Assembly: GCA_963695415.1 (NCBI GenBank)
Contig: CAVOGL010000008.1
Span: 310,001-374,000 of the forward strand
Length of the DNA stretch: 64,000 nt
Source of the DNA: CAVXWV01 sp963695415
Lineage (GTDB): Bacteria > Chloroflexota > Anaerolineae > Anaerolineales > UBA4823
Direction of reading: 5' to 3'
Below are positions 46,118-56,802 of the stretch, one piece after another. Positions within the stretch are counted from its first letter, which is position 1. The number at the start of each line of letters is the position of its first letter. Below the pieces are notes generated by a model. The model saw only the letters and a list, made by a program, of their open reading frames with translations. It was not told the DNA's origin and made no database searches. A program made the translations under genes and the position numbers.

Positions 46118-47003
46118 TGGAAAATACCAACCAAAAGCTGAAACTCCCCGATAACCGGTACTTAGGATATGCTGAATATGGTAAAAGGGGTGGAAAACCG
46201 GTGTTTCACTTCCATGGTTCGGGAAGCTCGAGGCTGGAAAGGCCTGCTGCCAGTGACATCCTGAAAACTCAGGACATCCATTTTATTTCTGTAGATCGTC
46301 CGGGTCACGGTTTGTCGGATGGTCAACCCGATAGGTGCCTGATCGATTGGGCAAAGGATATTAGCCAGCTCGTAGACCATTTGAATATTGACAGGTTCTA
46401 TGTAACCGGGCATTCAGCGGGAGGCCCACATGCATTGGCTTGCGCCCACCAGCTGCCGGTACGAGTGATCGCGGGTGCGGCGATCAGCAGCGTTGCGCCC
46501 ATGAGTCGTAAAAATGCCTATGAGGGTATGCCGGTTTTCAACCAAATATTGGCTCGGGCATCTCGAAAAGCTCCCTGGTTGACCAGGCAGGTTCGCCGAC
46601 TGATGCGCAATATGGTAATGGGCGATGTTGAAAAAGCCATGCGCCGGCTGATGTCATCGATTCCTGAATCTGACAAAGAAGCACTATATGACCCTCAAAA
46701 TGTGGAGATATTCGTCGCCTCAATTCGAGAAGGATTCTGCCAGGGGTACGAAGCTGTAGCTCAGGATGATATCCTTGTCAACGGCGAATGGGGTTTTGAT
46801 CCAGCGCAGATCGAACCCCGGATCGATATCTGGCATGGTGAAGCTGATGTGAATGTTCCCATCCACGCGGGGAATATTTAGCGGCTGAAATCCCTAACCA
46901 TCGCGCTTTTTTTCTGCCTAACAAAGGTCACTTCTTTGCCTTGAACCGGTGGGACGAAATCCTGAAGAAATTGATGGATGAGTGTGTGGACATGGTATAT
47001 TGA
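46114..47003 (+). CDS. alpha/beta-fold hydrolase (single-base frameshift near the end)
   Basis: The protein has LGYAEYGKRGGKPVFHFHGSGSSR (oxyanion region), SVDRPGHGLSDGQP, and nucleophile elbow YVTGHSAGGPHALACA. The frame stops at 46881 inside WHGEADVNVPIHAG. Adding one G to the GGGG near 46870 continues EYLAAEIPNHRAFFLPNKGHFFALNRW, which contains the catalytic His, to a stop at 47003. About 296 residues. It is probably an esterase or lyase of unknown substrate. Its ATG overlaps the GNAT stop. Confidence 0.82.
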
Positions 47004-47067
47004 TATTTGCAGCTGATATTTCCCATCAACACCACAGAATTAGCTCGCACCGTTGAAGGTGATAACC

Positions 47068-47523
47068 ATGAAGGAACTCCACACAGAAATTGAAATCCAG
47101 GCGACAGAAGAACGAGTCTGGCAACTACTCACGGATTTTGATCGTTTTCCGGAATGGAATCCCTTTATTCGTTGGGCAAAGGGAGCGGCTGAAATGGGCA
47201 CACGCCTCGAGGTGCATATCCAGCCATCAGGCGCAAAAGGGATGACCTTCAAACCGGTTATCCTCCAGTCCGAACCGAATCGAGAGCTTCGTTGGATGGG
47301 TCGCCTTGTCCTCCCGAAACTATTCGACGGGGAACATATTTTCACCATCGAGAAACTTGACTCTCAACGGGTACGCTTTATCCAGCGTGAAGTGTTCACA
47401 GGCTTATTGGTACCCTTGCTGGCGAAAGACCTGGACACAAACACCCGGCGTGGCTTTGTGGAAATGAATAACGCGTTGAAAGTTCGGGCAGAACAAGAAT
47501 CACCGATTGGCATCAAGGGATAA
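47068..47523 (+). CDS. SRPBCC (START/Bet v 1-like) domain protein
   Basis: The 151-residue protein reads ELHTEIEIQATEERVWQLLTDFDRFPEWNPFIRWAKG, the classic polyketide-cyclase/SRPBCC start, then beta strands and a C-terminal helix (RRGFVEMNNALKVRAEQ). Such proteins bind hydrophobic ligands in a deep cavity. The ATG at 47068 is preferred over a GTG at 47053 because AAGGTG is well placed upstream. It lies 11 bases before the DUF6544 gene. Confidence 0.83.
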   Translation: MKELHTEIEIQATEERVWQLLTDFDRFPEWNPFIRWAKGAAEMGTRLEVHIQPSGAKGMTFKPVILQSEPNRELRWMGRLVLPKLFDGEHIFTIEKLDSQRVRFIQREVFTGLLVPLLAKDLDTNTRRGFVEMNNALKVRAEQESPIGIKG

Positions 47524-47534
47524 ATCGAAGAGAA

Positions 47535-48245
47535 ATGGAACAGAGAATCGTCACAGATGAGATGATCAAAGATTTACCGGATCCAGTTCGCAGGTATCTG
47601 AAATATACGGGCGTGGTCGGCAAACCCTGGGTCGAAAATGTACGGTTGAAGCAAACTGGCAAATTCCGCCAGGCTGAGGATAAGCCCTGGATGCCCATGG
47701 CTGCGGAACAAACCTACACCACCAATCCTGCCGGGTTTGTCTGGGAGGCAAAGTTCAAGATGGCTGGACTGCCGCTGCTGCGCGCGACCGACCGCTATGA
47801 AGAGGGGAAGGGTCATATGTCCGGGAAGCTGGCTGGGATCATCAGCATTTTTGATGTGCGCGGGGAAAAGCTGGACCAGGGTTCGATGCTGCGCTATCTG
47901 AGTGAGATGATCTGGTTCCCGGCTGCTTTTCTGGGTGAGAACATCCGCTGGGAAAGCAGAGACGATGAATCGGCGCATGTGATCTACACGGATTACGGCA
48001 AGAGCGTGCGGGGCGTGATGTATTTCGATGAGCAGGGGCAATTCACGAATTTCACAACGCAGCGATACCGGGAGATGAATGGGGAGTTTTCTCTGGATGC
48101 ATGGTCAACACCCACGGCTGAATATGGGAGGATGGCAGGTCTCAACCTGCCCCTCAAAGGACAGGCGGTATGGAATCTCCCTTCCGGAGATTTGCCGTAT
48201 ATCGACCTGGAGATCACTGAAATCGAATACAATCGAGCCACCTGA
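47535..48245 (+). CDS. DUF6544-family protein
   Basis: The 236-residue protein contains LPDPVRRYLKYTGVVGKP, VRLKQTGKFRQAEDKPWMPM, EQTYTTNPAGFVWEAKFKMAGLP and EMIWFPAAFLGENIRWES, the spacing of Trp/Pro motifs typical of DUF6544. The family looks lipocalin- or LolA-like in strand content, but no function is known. It shares an operon-like layout with the SRPBCC gene upstream, which hints at handling of a hydrophobic molecule. Confidence 0.7.
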   Translation: MEQRIVTDEMIKDLPDPVRRYLKYTGVVGKPWVENVRLKQTGKFRQAEDKPWMPMAAEQTYTTNPAGFVWEAKFKMAGLPLLRATDRYEEGKGHMSGKLAGIISIFDVRGEKLDQGSMLRYLSEMIWFPAAFLGENIRWESRDDESAHVIYTDYGKSVRGVMYFDEQGQFTNFTTQRYREMNGEFSLDAWSTPTAEYGRMAGLNLPLKGQAVWNLPSGDLPYIDLEITEIEYNRAT

Positions 48246-48300
48246 CAGGTTGTGTAACCAATACCTGTGTGGATATCAGGCTAAAAGCAGATAATACAAC

Positions 48301-49419
48301 ATGAACATAGCACCGTTTGGATTAGAGCGATATTTTGCCAGGTACGAGTTTTCATCTCGCTACCTGCTGTCCAGCTCGGATTGTGAATCCCTGTCGATGG
48401 CGGAGCTGCTGGGGATGGCAGACGAGGAGACCAGGCGGATGTGGGAAGGCTTAAGTTGGGCTATACCGAGTCCGCCGGACACCCGCGCCTGCGGGAATTG
48501 ATCGCTCAGGTGTACGCGGGGATCGAGACAGAGGATACGCTGGTGGTTGTGCCGGAAGAGGGCATCTTTCTGCTTATGCATGCCTTGTTGAGCCCGGGTG
48601 ACCACATGATCTGCACATTTCCAGGATACCAATCGCTGTATGAAGTTGCCAGGTCGATCGGGTGTCAGGTGACTGCCTGGGAACCGAGTGAAGAACGGGG
48701 CTGGCATTTCGATGTTGGGGAGCTGGAGGAAAAGATACGATCCAACACCCGCTTGATCGTGGTCAATTTCCCTCACAATCCCACAGGCTATGTCCCGCCC
48801 AGGGAGGATTTCGAGTCGATCATCCGACTGGCAGAGAAGCATGGAGCCTATTTGTTCTCAGATGAGATGTACCGCTTCCTGGAAATCGACAAAGGGCCGA
48901 CATTACCATCGGCGTGCGAGATGTATGAAAAAGGGATTACGCTCTTCGGGCTGTCCAAGACATTCGGGCTGCCGGGATTGAGGATGGGGTGGCTCGCTTC
49001 AAAAGCAGGCGATGTGCTGCAGCGGGTCAATGAACTGAAGGATTACACAACCATCTGTGCCAGCGCGCCGGGGGAGATCCTGGCGATCATGGCTTTGAAA
49101 AACAGAGCGGACGATCATCCGGATGCAGAATGAGCGCGTGAACAGGAACATGAAAGAGCTGGAGACATTCTTCGCTGAGTACCAGGACTGTTTCCGCTGG
49201 AACCGTCCAAAAGGCGGTTCGGTTTGTTTTCCAAGGATGTTGATCGTCGAAGACACCTCCGTTTTCTGCGCGGAGCTGGTCCAGGCAACCGGCATCATGG
49301 CTGCCCCTTCGCAGCAGTTCCAGTATGGTGTCCAGCATATCCGCATCGGGTTTGGACGCGATGACCTGCCGCAAGTCCTTGAACAGTTCGCAGAATATCT
49401 GGACCACCGCTTCCGTTGA
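48301..49419 (+). CDS. class I/II PLP aminotransferase (two frameshifts)
   Basis: Three frames form one enzyme of about 373 residues: FGLERYFARYEFSSRYLLSSSDCE, then (after one missing base near 48452) LKLGYTESAGHPRLRELIAQVY, VVNFPHNPTGYVPPREDFE, FSDEMYRFLEI and cofactor-lysine motif LFGLSKTFGLPGLRMGWLAS, then (after an extra base near 49108) RMQNERVNRNMKELETFF and QFQYGVQHIRIGFGRDDLP. The N-terminus resembles a branch of aminotransferases acting on unusual amino acids. It closes the rightward gene chain and is followed by a strong terminator. Confidence 0.82.
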
Positions 49420-49444
49420 TCAAAAGATGCTGTACTTAATGAAC

Positions 49445-49474
49445 AACGAGGCGGACTGTTTTGTCCGCCTCGTT
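49445..49474. terminator. bidirectional hairpin terminator
   Basis: AACGAGGCGGAC (49445-49456) and GTCCGCCTCGTT (49463-49474) pair perfectly over 12 bases around TGTTTT. It lies between the convergent aminotransferase and repeat-protein genes and can serve both. Confidence 0.8.
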
Positions 49475-49553
49475 CTATTCACTGATCGATTCAAGGATCA
49501 GTCGTTGTCACGACCGTGTGCGCTCCTGCCCCCTGGCGCAGCAGCCGTTCTGG

Positions 49554-50188
49554 CTAATCATCCGTATGCATCTGGATGTAACCCGCTTCCGGGAGAGCCT
49601 GCAGCCCGTTGGGCAATCCGGCTACGAAGGTCTGGCTGCCCTGGTTGGCTGTGCGCCTCGATATACCCGAAGACGGGCAGGGAGCGTATGCCCTGCGGAA
49701 ATGTCGGCTGCCACGGAGAGGTTGCTGGCGAAGGTGCTTACCTGGTTGTGTGCCTGGATGTAGCCAAACTCCGCCAGGTTGCGCAGACCGGCAGGCAGGA
49801 TGGCTGCCTGGCTCTGGGCACTAACCCGGGAGTGCGCCATGATGTAGGCGTACTCCGGCAGTGCGCGGAAGCCGGTCACCGGGACCACCCCGGCGGGTCT
49901 GGCATCGTTCGCCTGGTGCGCCTGGATGTAGCCGTACTCCGGAAGCGAAGCGAACGCCTGCCGGATCGTGCTGCCATTTCCTGGTCTGGATTGGACAGCA
50001 ATCTCGCGGTCGAGGTTGAAGACCACACCGGAGAGGACTGCCAGCAGACCGGCGGCAATAACGACCGCCAAAACGATCTTGGTGCTGGTTCGGGAAAAAA
50101 TGTTTCTGGATTGGGTGTTCATCTGATTACTCCTTTGTGTCTGGTTGACTTGATTGGCTGTAGTTGTTGGTGTCTCTTTCTCGTTCAT
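49554..50188 (-). CDS. membrane-anchored protein with five LPEYGYIQAH-type repeats (two frameshifts)
   Basis: A polar Asn/Gln/Thr-rich N-terminus (1-36) precedes one membrane helix (KIVLAVVIAAGLLAVLSGVVF, about 37-57). The outer part carries a motif repeated every 28-31 residues: LPEYGYIQAH, LPEYAYIMAH, LAEFGYIQAH and, after an extra base near 49674, LPVFGYIEAH, then after another shift LPEAGYIQMH to a stop at 49554. Each repeat is followed by a variable Ser/Ala/Gly linker. The total is about 211 residues. I know no family for this repeat; a ligand-binding or surface-exposed role is inference. AAAGGAG precedes the ATG. It is divergent from the LuxR/STAND regulator and shares its promoter region. 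Confidence 0.62.
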
Positions 50189-50224
50189 CCTTCACTCCTT
50201 TCTTGAATGTCCTGTTGTGCTGTC

Positions 50225-50253
50225 ATCATACAGGTTTGAAATCCCCATGTCAC
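50225..50253 (-). promoter_or_regulatory. promoter of the LPEY-repeat gene
   Basis: On the minus strand GTGACA (50253-50248) and TATGAT (50230-50225) are separated by 17 bases, with transcription expected about 30 bases before the ATG at 50188. Confidence 0.55.
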
Positions 50254-50293
50254 CCTCCTTAAGGAGGGTTTAGAGGAGGGTTTCGAGTATAAT
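50252..50293 (+). promoter_or_regulatory. shared operator (palindrome plus direct repeats) and -10 of the regulator array
   Basis: ACCCTCCTTAAGGAGGGT (50252-50269) is an 18-base perfect palindrome. Its right half begins a direct repeat: GGAGGGTTT at 50263-50271 and again at 50275-50283, a 12-base period. TATAAT follows at 50288-50293 with no good -35 box, as at activator-dependent promoters. The palindrome also touches the -35 of the leftward promoter. A binding site for one of the adjacent regulators is likely but inferred. Confidence 0.5.
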
Positions 50294-50415
50294 TGTCCAA
50301 TTAGACCGATTGTATTCAGCCATGACTTCGCTGCTGTTCCAATCCTCCAATCACTGACTACATGAGGGCTAGAAAAGGCATTCATAGTATGAGATGGAAG
50401 GCAGGAAACGGTTGA

Positions 50416-53309
50416 ATGGTGCAGAATAGTCATTTCTCCAACCAGTTTGTTGAAGATCTGACTGAGCGCGAGGCGGATATCCTGGAACTACTGGCAGGCG
50501 AACAATCCAACCAGGAGATCGCCGACCAGCTCTTCCTGGCACTGAGCACGGTAAAAGGCTACATCCGCCAGATCTACCAGAAACTGGGGGTGAACAACCG
50601 CAGAAGCGCGGTTATACGGGCGCGGGAGCTGGGGTTACTGTATGGAGGGGCGCTTCCCACTTCTCCAAAGCACAACCTCCCCAGCCAGCTCACCAGCTTC
50701 ATCGGAAGGCAGGTGGAGATCGCCCAGATTTCCGACCTGCTCAAGCACCACCGCCTGGTGACCCTGACCGGTGTGGGAGGCACCGGCAAGACGCGACTGG
50801 CTCTGGAAGCTGCCGGCGAGGTCGTGCACAACTATCCCGACGGTGTCTGGCTTGTGGACCTGGCACCACTTGCTGATCCGGACATGGTACCTTCAAGTGC
50901 AGCTTCCATCCTGGGGTTGCTGGAGACCGCTGGTACTCCTATTATGGGAACGCTGGTAGATTTTCTCAAGCAGAAAAAGCTGTTCTTGATCCTGGATAAC
51001 TGCGAACACCTGCGGGAAGCCTGCGCTTCCATGGTCAACCGGATATTGAAAGCCTGCCCGTACGTCTCTATCCTGGCAACCAGCCGGGAGATTTTGGGAG
51101 TGATGGGCGAGATCCCGTTTCTCGTTCCTCCCATGTCCAGACCGATCGACCACCAGGTTTCATCGTATGATGATCTTCTCGAATTCGACGCTGTAAATCT
51201 ATTTGCAGATCGTGCCAAAGCATCTCACCAGAATTTCGAGCTGTCCGCGGACACCGCAGCCCTCGTGGTAGAGATTGTGCGCAACCTGGACGGTATCCCG
51301 CTGGCTATCGAACTGGCGGCAGCGCGGATGCGGCTTTTGGGTCTGGAGCAGATCGCCAGGCGGCTTGACGATGTTTTCGGTCTGCTGAAAGGAGGAAGCC
51401 GGACGGCGCTGCCTCGCCACCAGACCTTGAGGGCATCAATCGATTGGAGTTACGTTCTTCTGCCAGAGGCAGAGCGCGTACTGTTACGCAGGCTGTCCGT
51501 CTTTACGGGAAGCTGGCGGCTGCAGGCTGCAGAAGAAATATGTTCCGATATCGAGGAACGGGACGTATTCATTTCTCCAGAAATGGTACTGGATCTGGTA
51601 TCTGAGCTGGTGGACAAATCATTAATTATCCTATCAACTCCGTTGATAGGATAAACCGCTACCGGATGTTGGGACCCATCCGGCAGTATGCCAGCGAAAA
51701 GTTATTTGATGCGAAGGAAGCCGGACCGCTGCGCACTCGCCACCTGGCGTATTACCTGGAGATGGCGGAGTCCCTGGAACCCAAGTTGCACGGTCGGGAG
51801 CAAATCCAGACCCTCGATATCCTGGAAAGCGAGCTGGGCAACCTGCGCCTGGCGCTCGAATGGGCGTTGAGGATGGATGTGGAGAGCGAGTTGAGGCTGG
51901 CTTCTGCATTGAAATGGTTCTGGCATATCCGCTCCCTGTGGTCGGAGGGGGTCGAATGGCTGCAACAGGGACTGGCAAAAGAAGAAGAGAATTCGGGATT
52001 GGCTGGTCAAACCGAGTCCAGTGACATCTCTGGAAAAAATCATCTGGCAAGCACCATCATTCAGGCAAAAGCGCTTGCTGCTCTCGGGCTTCACCTGAGT
52101 ATGCCGCTCATGGACCAAAGACGAGGATCTGTAGGTGGGTATGGACAGGTTATCCGCGAGGAAACGATTGAAGCGAAGCAAACAGCAAGGGCGGCATTGG
52201 AAAAGAGCGTGAGGCTTTACAGGCAGGCGGGGAAGGGGGAGCAAGAGGGGCTTGCTTTTGCTTTGCGGTGGTTATCCATCCTGGTGAGCAACCCAGATTA
52301 TGCCCATGAAGCCCTGGATATTTGCAGAAAGATCGACGATAAGGTGGGTATTTTCGAAAGCCTTTATTTCGTCGGGAATTACGAGCTGGATCAATCACGC
52401 AGGAATAAGCTACATCGTGAGCAACTGGCAGTGGCGGAATCATTCGAAGATAACGATTTGATCGCAACTGCTCTCTGGGTCCTGGGTGATGATGCTTTTG
52501 AAGCGGGTGAATTCAATCAAACGCTCAACTTTTACCAACGGAGTTATCAGTCTTATCGTAAAGTAGGAAATCTTGTTTCATCAGCAGGGGTGTTGCATAA
52601 AACTGCAGAAATTTGCCTGTTGATTGGTGATTATTTACAGGCTTCCCAGTCAATCGAACAGGCATTACAGATTTACCGAGATGTTGGCGACCAGACCAGT
52701 TACCTGGAAGCATTGATTACGAAATTCGAGTTGTTGATTTCCAAGGGAGCCTTTGACCAGGCAGCAGAGGTTGTTGATGAAGCACAGTCATTGAGCCTGG
52801 AAGCTAAAAGATCAGATTTCCAGGCTAACATAAAACTCCACCAGGGCAGGCTGGCACGGCTGCAGGGAGACACGGGTGAAGCCAGGCAGCAATTGCAGGA
52901 ATGCCTGAAATTCGCCCGGCAGGAAAACTTTTTGGACCTGGTCATTCTCTCTTTGAACGAACTCGGCAAGCTGGCTGTGAACCTGGATGATCTGCCTGCT
53001 GCGGAGGAAAGCTTCCAAGCAGCCGTTCAAATCGATTGGGAAGATGCGGATTTTCGGACGAGAGGTTACCCACTCTCCAGCCTGGCAGGCATGGCGGTGA
53101 GGAATGGTGAAATGGAAAAGGCTGCCCGGTTATTCGGTGCTGTTGAATACTTATGTCCGGGTCTGGTTAACACATTGCCTCCGCCTGACCGGGTTCAGTT
53201 GAATGCAGATCGTGAGACAGCTCAGGAAAGTCTGGGAGAGACCCTCTTCAACCAGCTTTACGAAGAGGGATGCGGTCAGGGCTGGAACAGACAGTCACAC
53301 GGGCAGTAG
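50416..53309 (+). CDS. LuxR-type HTH / STAND ATPase / TPR regulator (single-base frameshift)
   Basis: About 964 residues. Unlike MalT-type regulators, the LuxR HTH is at the N-terminus (13-70: LTEREADILELLAGEQSNQE, STVKGYIRQIYQKLGV). The STAND ATPase follows: LTSFIGRQVEI near 92, Walker A GVGGTGKT at 119-126, Walker B LFLILDNCEHL at 189-199, GIPLAIELAAARM near 295 and a winged helix (LRRLSVFTGSW). At 51652 the frame ends at TAA inside a 13-base-pair hairpin; one missing base restores DRINRYRMLGPIRQYA and the TPR region. Paralogues in this window have one more base there. It probably binds a signal through the TPRs and oligomerises on ATP to activate transcription. Confidence 0.82.
51626..51654 (+). 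repeat. perfect 13-bp hairpin at the frameshift of the first STAND gene
   Basis: TTATCCTATCAAC (51626-51638) and GTTGATAGGATAA (51642-51654) pair completely around TCC; the right arm ends with the premature TAA. A different 8-bp hairpin (62308-62315 with 62321-62328) occupies the same codons in the last paralogue. Confidence 0.75.
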
Positions 53310-53318
53310 AGGGGATGC

Positions 53319-56300
53319 ATGAATAGTTTTTCCCAAAACCAGCTCGTAGAGGATTTGACCCAGCGTGAGATGGATATCCTGGAACTGCTGGCAGGAGACA
53401 GCTCAAACCAGGAGATCGCCGACCAGCTCTTCCTGGCGCTGAGCACGGTAAAAGGCTACATCCGCCAGATCTACCAGAAACTGGGGGTGAACAGCCGCAG
53501 TAAAGCCGTGCAGCGTGCCCGCGAGTTTGGGCTGCTGGCAGCGGTGGCTGATCAACCCGTCAGCCAACCAACCACAGAACCAGGTTTGACAGCCAGGAAA
53601 ACTTTACCAGTCGGAACCGTCACCTTCCTGTTCACCGATATAGAAGGCAGCACACCTTTATGGGAGCAGTACCCCGATCAGATGGCGGACGCATTGCGAA
53701 TCCACAACCGAGCCCTGCGCCAAGCGATCGAAGAAAACGGCGGAGTTGTTTTCAATATCATCGGTGATGCCATCCAGGCTGCTTTCGCCACTGCCCCACA
53801 GGCACTGCGAGCAACCATCAATGGACAGAAAGCTCTTCAGGAAGCTGATTGGAACGAGTTGGGGGAACTCAAGGTGCGCATGGGCTTGCACACTGGCGAG
53901 GCGCAGCTCGATCCGAACGGGGATGAGTATGCCGTCTCGCACACCAAGAATCGCGCTGCACGCATCATGTCCGCTGCGCACGGTGGTCAGATCCTGCTCT
54001 CTGCTGAGACTGCTGAACTGGTCGACCACCAGCTCCCGGAAAGCGTAAGCCTCAAAGATTTGGGCGAACACCGCCTGAAAGGCATGGCGCTCCCCGAGCA
54101 CCTGTTCCAGGCGAATGCACTGGGACTGCCACAGGACTTTCCTCCCCTCTCCAGCACGATCACCCACCCCAACAACCTGCCGGTTCGCCTGACCAGCTTC
54201 ATCGGGCGTGAGAAGGAACTGGAAACCATCCGCAGCCTGCTGTCGCAGCACCGCCTGGTGACGCTGACCGGGACGGGAGGCACCGGCAAGACGCGCCTGT
54301 GCCTGCAGGCAGCCGATATGGTGCTGGAGGACTACCCCAACGGAGCATGGCTGGTGGAGCTTGCCCCGCTGGCAGATCCTGAATTGATCCCTAAGACCGT
54401 GGCATCCGCCCTCAACCTGCCGGAGATCCCGGGCAAGACCGTGCTGCAATCCGTGGAAGACTACCTGAGAGCCAAACGTCTGCTGCTCATCCTGGACAAC
54501 TGCGAGCACCTGCTGGACGCCTGTGCCCGGCTGGCAGACCGGCTGCTGAGAGCGTGCCCGGGGCTGACCATCCTGGCTTCCAGCCGCGAGTTCCTGGGGG
54601 TGAAGGGGGAAGCGCCCTATCTCGTCCCTCCCATGTCCCTGCCGGACACCAGGCACCTGCCTCCCCTGGCGCAGCTGGCTGAATACGACGCAGTGCGCCT
54701 GTTCGTCGAACGCGCCCGGATGATTTCACCGGATTTCTCCCTGATAGAGGCGAACGCCTCTGCCATCGTCCAGGTGGTCAGCCGCCTCGACGGCATCCCT
54801 TTGGCGATCGAGCTGGCAGCGGCGCGGCTGAGGGTGTTGAGCGTGGAGCAGATCGCGCGCAGGCTGGACGATGCCTTCCGCCTGCTGACCGGAGGCAGCC
54901 GCACCGTCCTGCCCCGGCACCAGACCCTGCGCGCCCTGATCGACTGGAGCTACAATCTGCTGGAAGAACCCGAGCGCATACTGCTCAGGCGTCTGTCGGT
55001 GTTCTCTGGTGGCTGGAGCCTGGAGGCCGCGGAGCGGGTGTGTGCAGATGAAGACGAGGACTACCAGCCGTTGTGCGCGGAAGACATCCTCGACCTGCTG
55101 AGCGAGCTGGTGGACAAGTCGTTGGTTCAAACCACCAGTGCAGCAGATGGATCGAACCATTTCAGGATGCTGGAAACGATCCGCCAGTACGCCCACGAGA
55201 AGTTGGTGGATGAGGGGGAGTCTGTGTCGGTGCGAACCCGACATATGAAATATTACCTGGTACTGGTGGAGGAAAAGGAACCAAAGATCCGCGGTCGGGA
55301 GCAGCTGAAGGTGCTGGAGCGGCTGGAGGAGGAGCTGGACAACCTGCGCCTGGGGCTGGAATGGGCATTGCACACAGATGTGGAAGCGGAGCTGAGGATG
55401 GCAGCAGGGCTACGCTGGTTCTGGCACATTCGTTCACGCCAATCAGAGGGCATCGATTGGCTCGAACGCGGGTTAGAGGCTGCCAATGTTGTGGCTCAAG
55501 GTGACGGAGGAATCCGGATTGACCCGATTATGCGTGCAAGAGCCCTGACCACACTTGGGTTCCTGCTTACTGTCCAATTATTTAATTACAGGGGTGGAAT
55601 TTCGACAGCAGAACAGGCAAGGAAATCCCTGGAGGAGAGCCTGGCAATCTACCGGGAGGTTGATGTGGAGGGAGATCCTGAGCTCCGTCGGGGGTTGGCA
55701 TGGAGTCTGCAAAGTTTTGCACATCTGCTTTGGGAGGAAAACTGTATCGAGTATCCTGAGTTAGCACAGGAAGCATACCATTTATTCCATGAAGTAGGGG
55801 ATGCACACGGCATGGCAGAATGTTTGCGGCTTTTTGCATACAACGAACCGGACCTGATGTGCAGAGAAGAAATCCACCGGGAGCAGCTGGCGATCGACCG
55901 CACAATCGGGGATGTGGATGGGATAGCGGACGGGTTGAATATGATCGCTTTGAGTGAGTTTCAGAATGGTGATTATGAAAAAGCACTCGCCTCTTCCGAA
56001 GCAAGTCTAGAGTATTTCCTGCAGGTCAACAACCTGCTGTCTATTGGATGGCAGTGGTTTTTTGTTGGTGTGTGTTCATTTGTCGTTGGCAATACCAGAA
56101 TATGCCAGTTCTTGTCTTGACCAATCCTTCGCCATTCATACCGATCTGGGATATGACACCAGGGCCGGAATGTGTCTGCATTGGATAAGCATCTTTTCAT
56201 TTGTAGAGGGGGATTTTGACCGGGCTGCTGAACTGAACCAAAAAGCCGAGGAATATGCAGAAAAAGCAGCAGACCAAAACCTGTTTGCAAATATTTGGTT

Positions 56301-56802
56301 TTTATGCGCCAGGATGGCTCGCCTCACGGGGGATGCTGTGAAGGCAAGGAATTATGCGAAAAAGATCTTGCAAATCACTGATCTTGGAACTGCCGCGAAA
56401 TCACTCGGGTACGTGGAGATAAGTCACCAGGCAGTGGAAAGCGGGGAGATGGAAAAGGCATCCGATTTCTTGCGGGAAGGTATACGGCTTGTTTATCGTG
56501 ACAAATTTTTTACCAATATATGGATTATGGTGGACGCGGTCGCTTATTTAACAGCGAGTCAGAATCAGCAGGAACGCGCTGCCCTGCTGTTCGGTTCGCG
56601 CTGGAGTCGGGGTTGGTACCGGTGTTTATCACCGCAAGAACGAGACCAACGTCAGAAAGCGATGATTGAAATCAAAGATTCCCTGGGGGATTCACGTTTC
56701 GAGCAACTCTACACGGAGGGCGGGAAGCTGAGCCTGGAGCAAGTGGTCACACTGGCGCTGGAGGTGGATGACCAGGATAGTGTGACTGGACCCTTTATAT
56801 AG
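53319..56802 (+). CDS. LuxR-type HTH / class III cyclase / STAND ATPase / TPR regulator (single-base frameshift)
   Basis: About 1,160 residues. N-terminal LuxR HTH at 13-72, nearly identical in DNA to the upstream paralogue. A class III cyclase domain occupies about 97-270: GTVTFLFTDIEGST (metal Asp107), GGVVFNIIGDAIQAAF (metal Asp150) and KNRAARIM (Asn211, Arg215). The substrate-selecting lysine found in the other copies (FKTVGDA) is Asn146 here. Then LTSFIGREKEL, Walker A GTGGTGKT, ILDNCEHLL, ILASSRE, GIPLAIELAAARL, a winged helix, and TPRs to the end. A one-base shift near 56093 splits the TPR region. It starts nine bases after the previous gene, so the two form an operon. Confidence 0.83.

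Noticed and set aside
53658..54656. A 332-codon frame antisense to the second cyclase/STAND gene
   Set aside because: It covers conserved Walker and cyclase motifs on the other strand, and equivalent antisense frames recur in the paralogues, as expected from codon bias.
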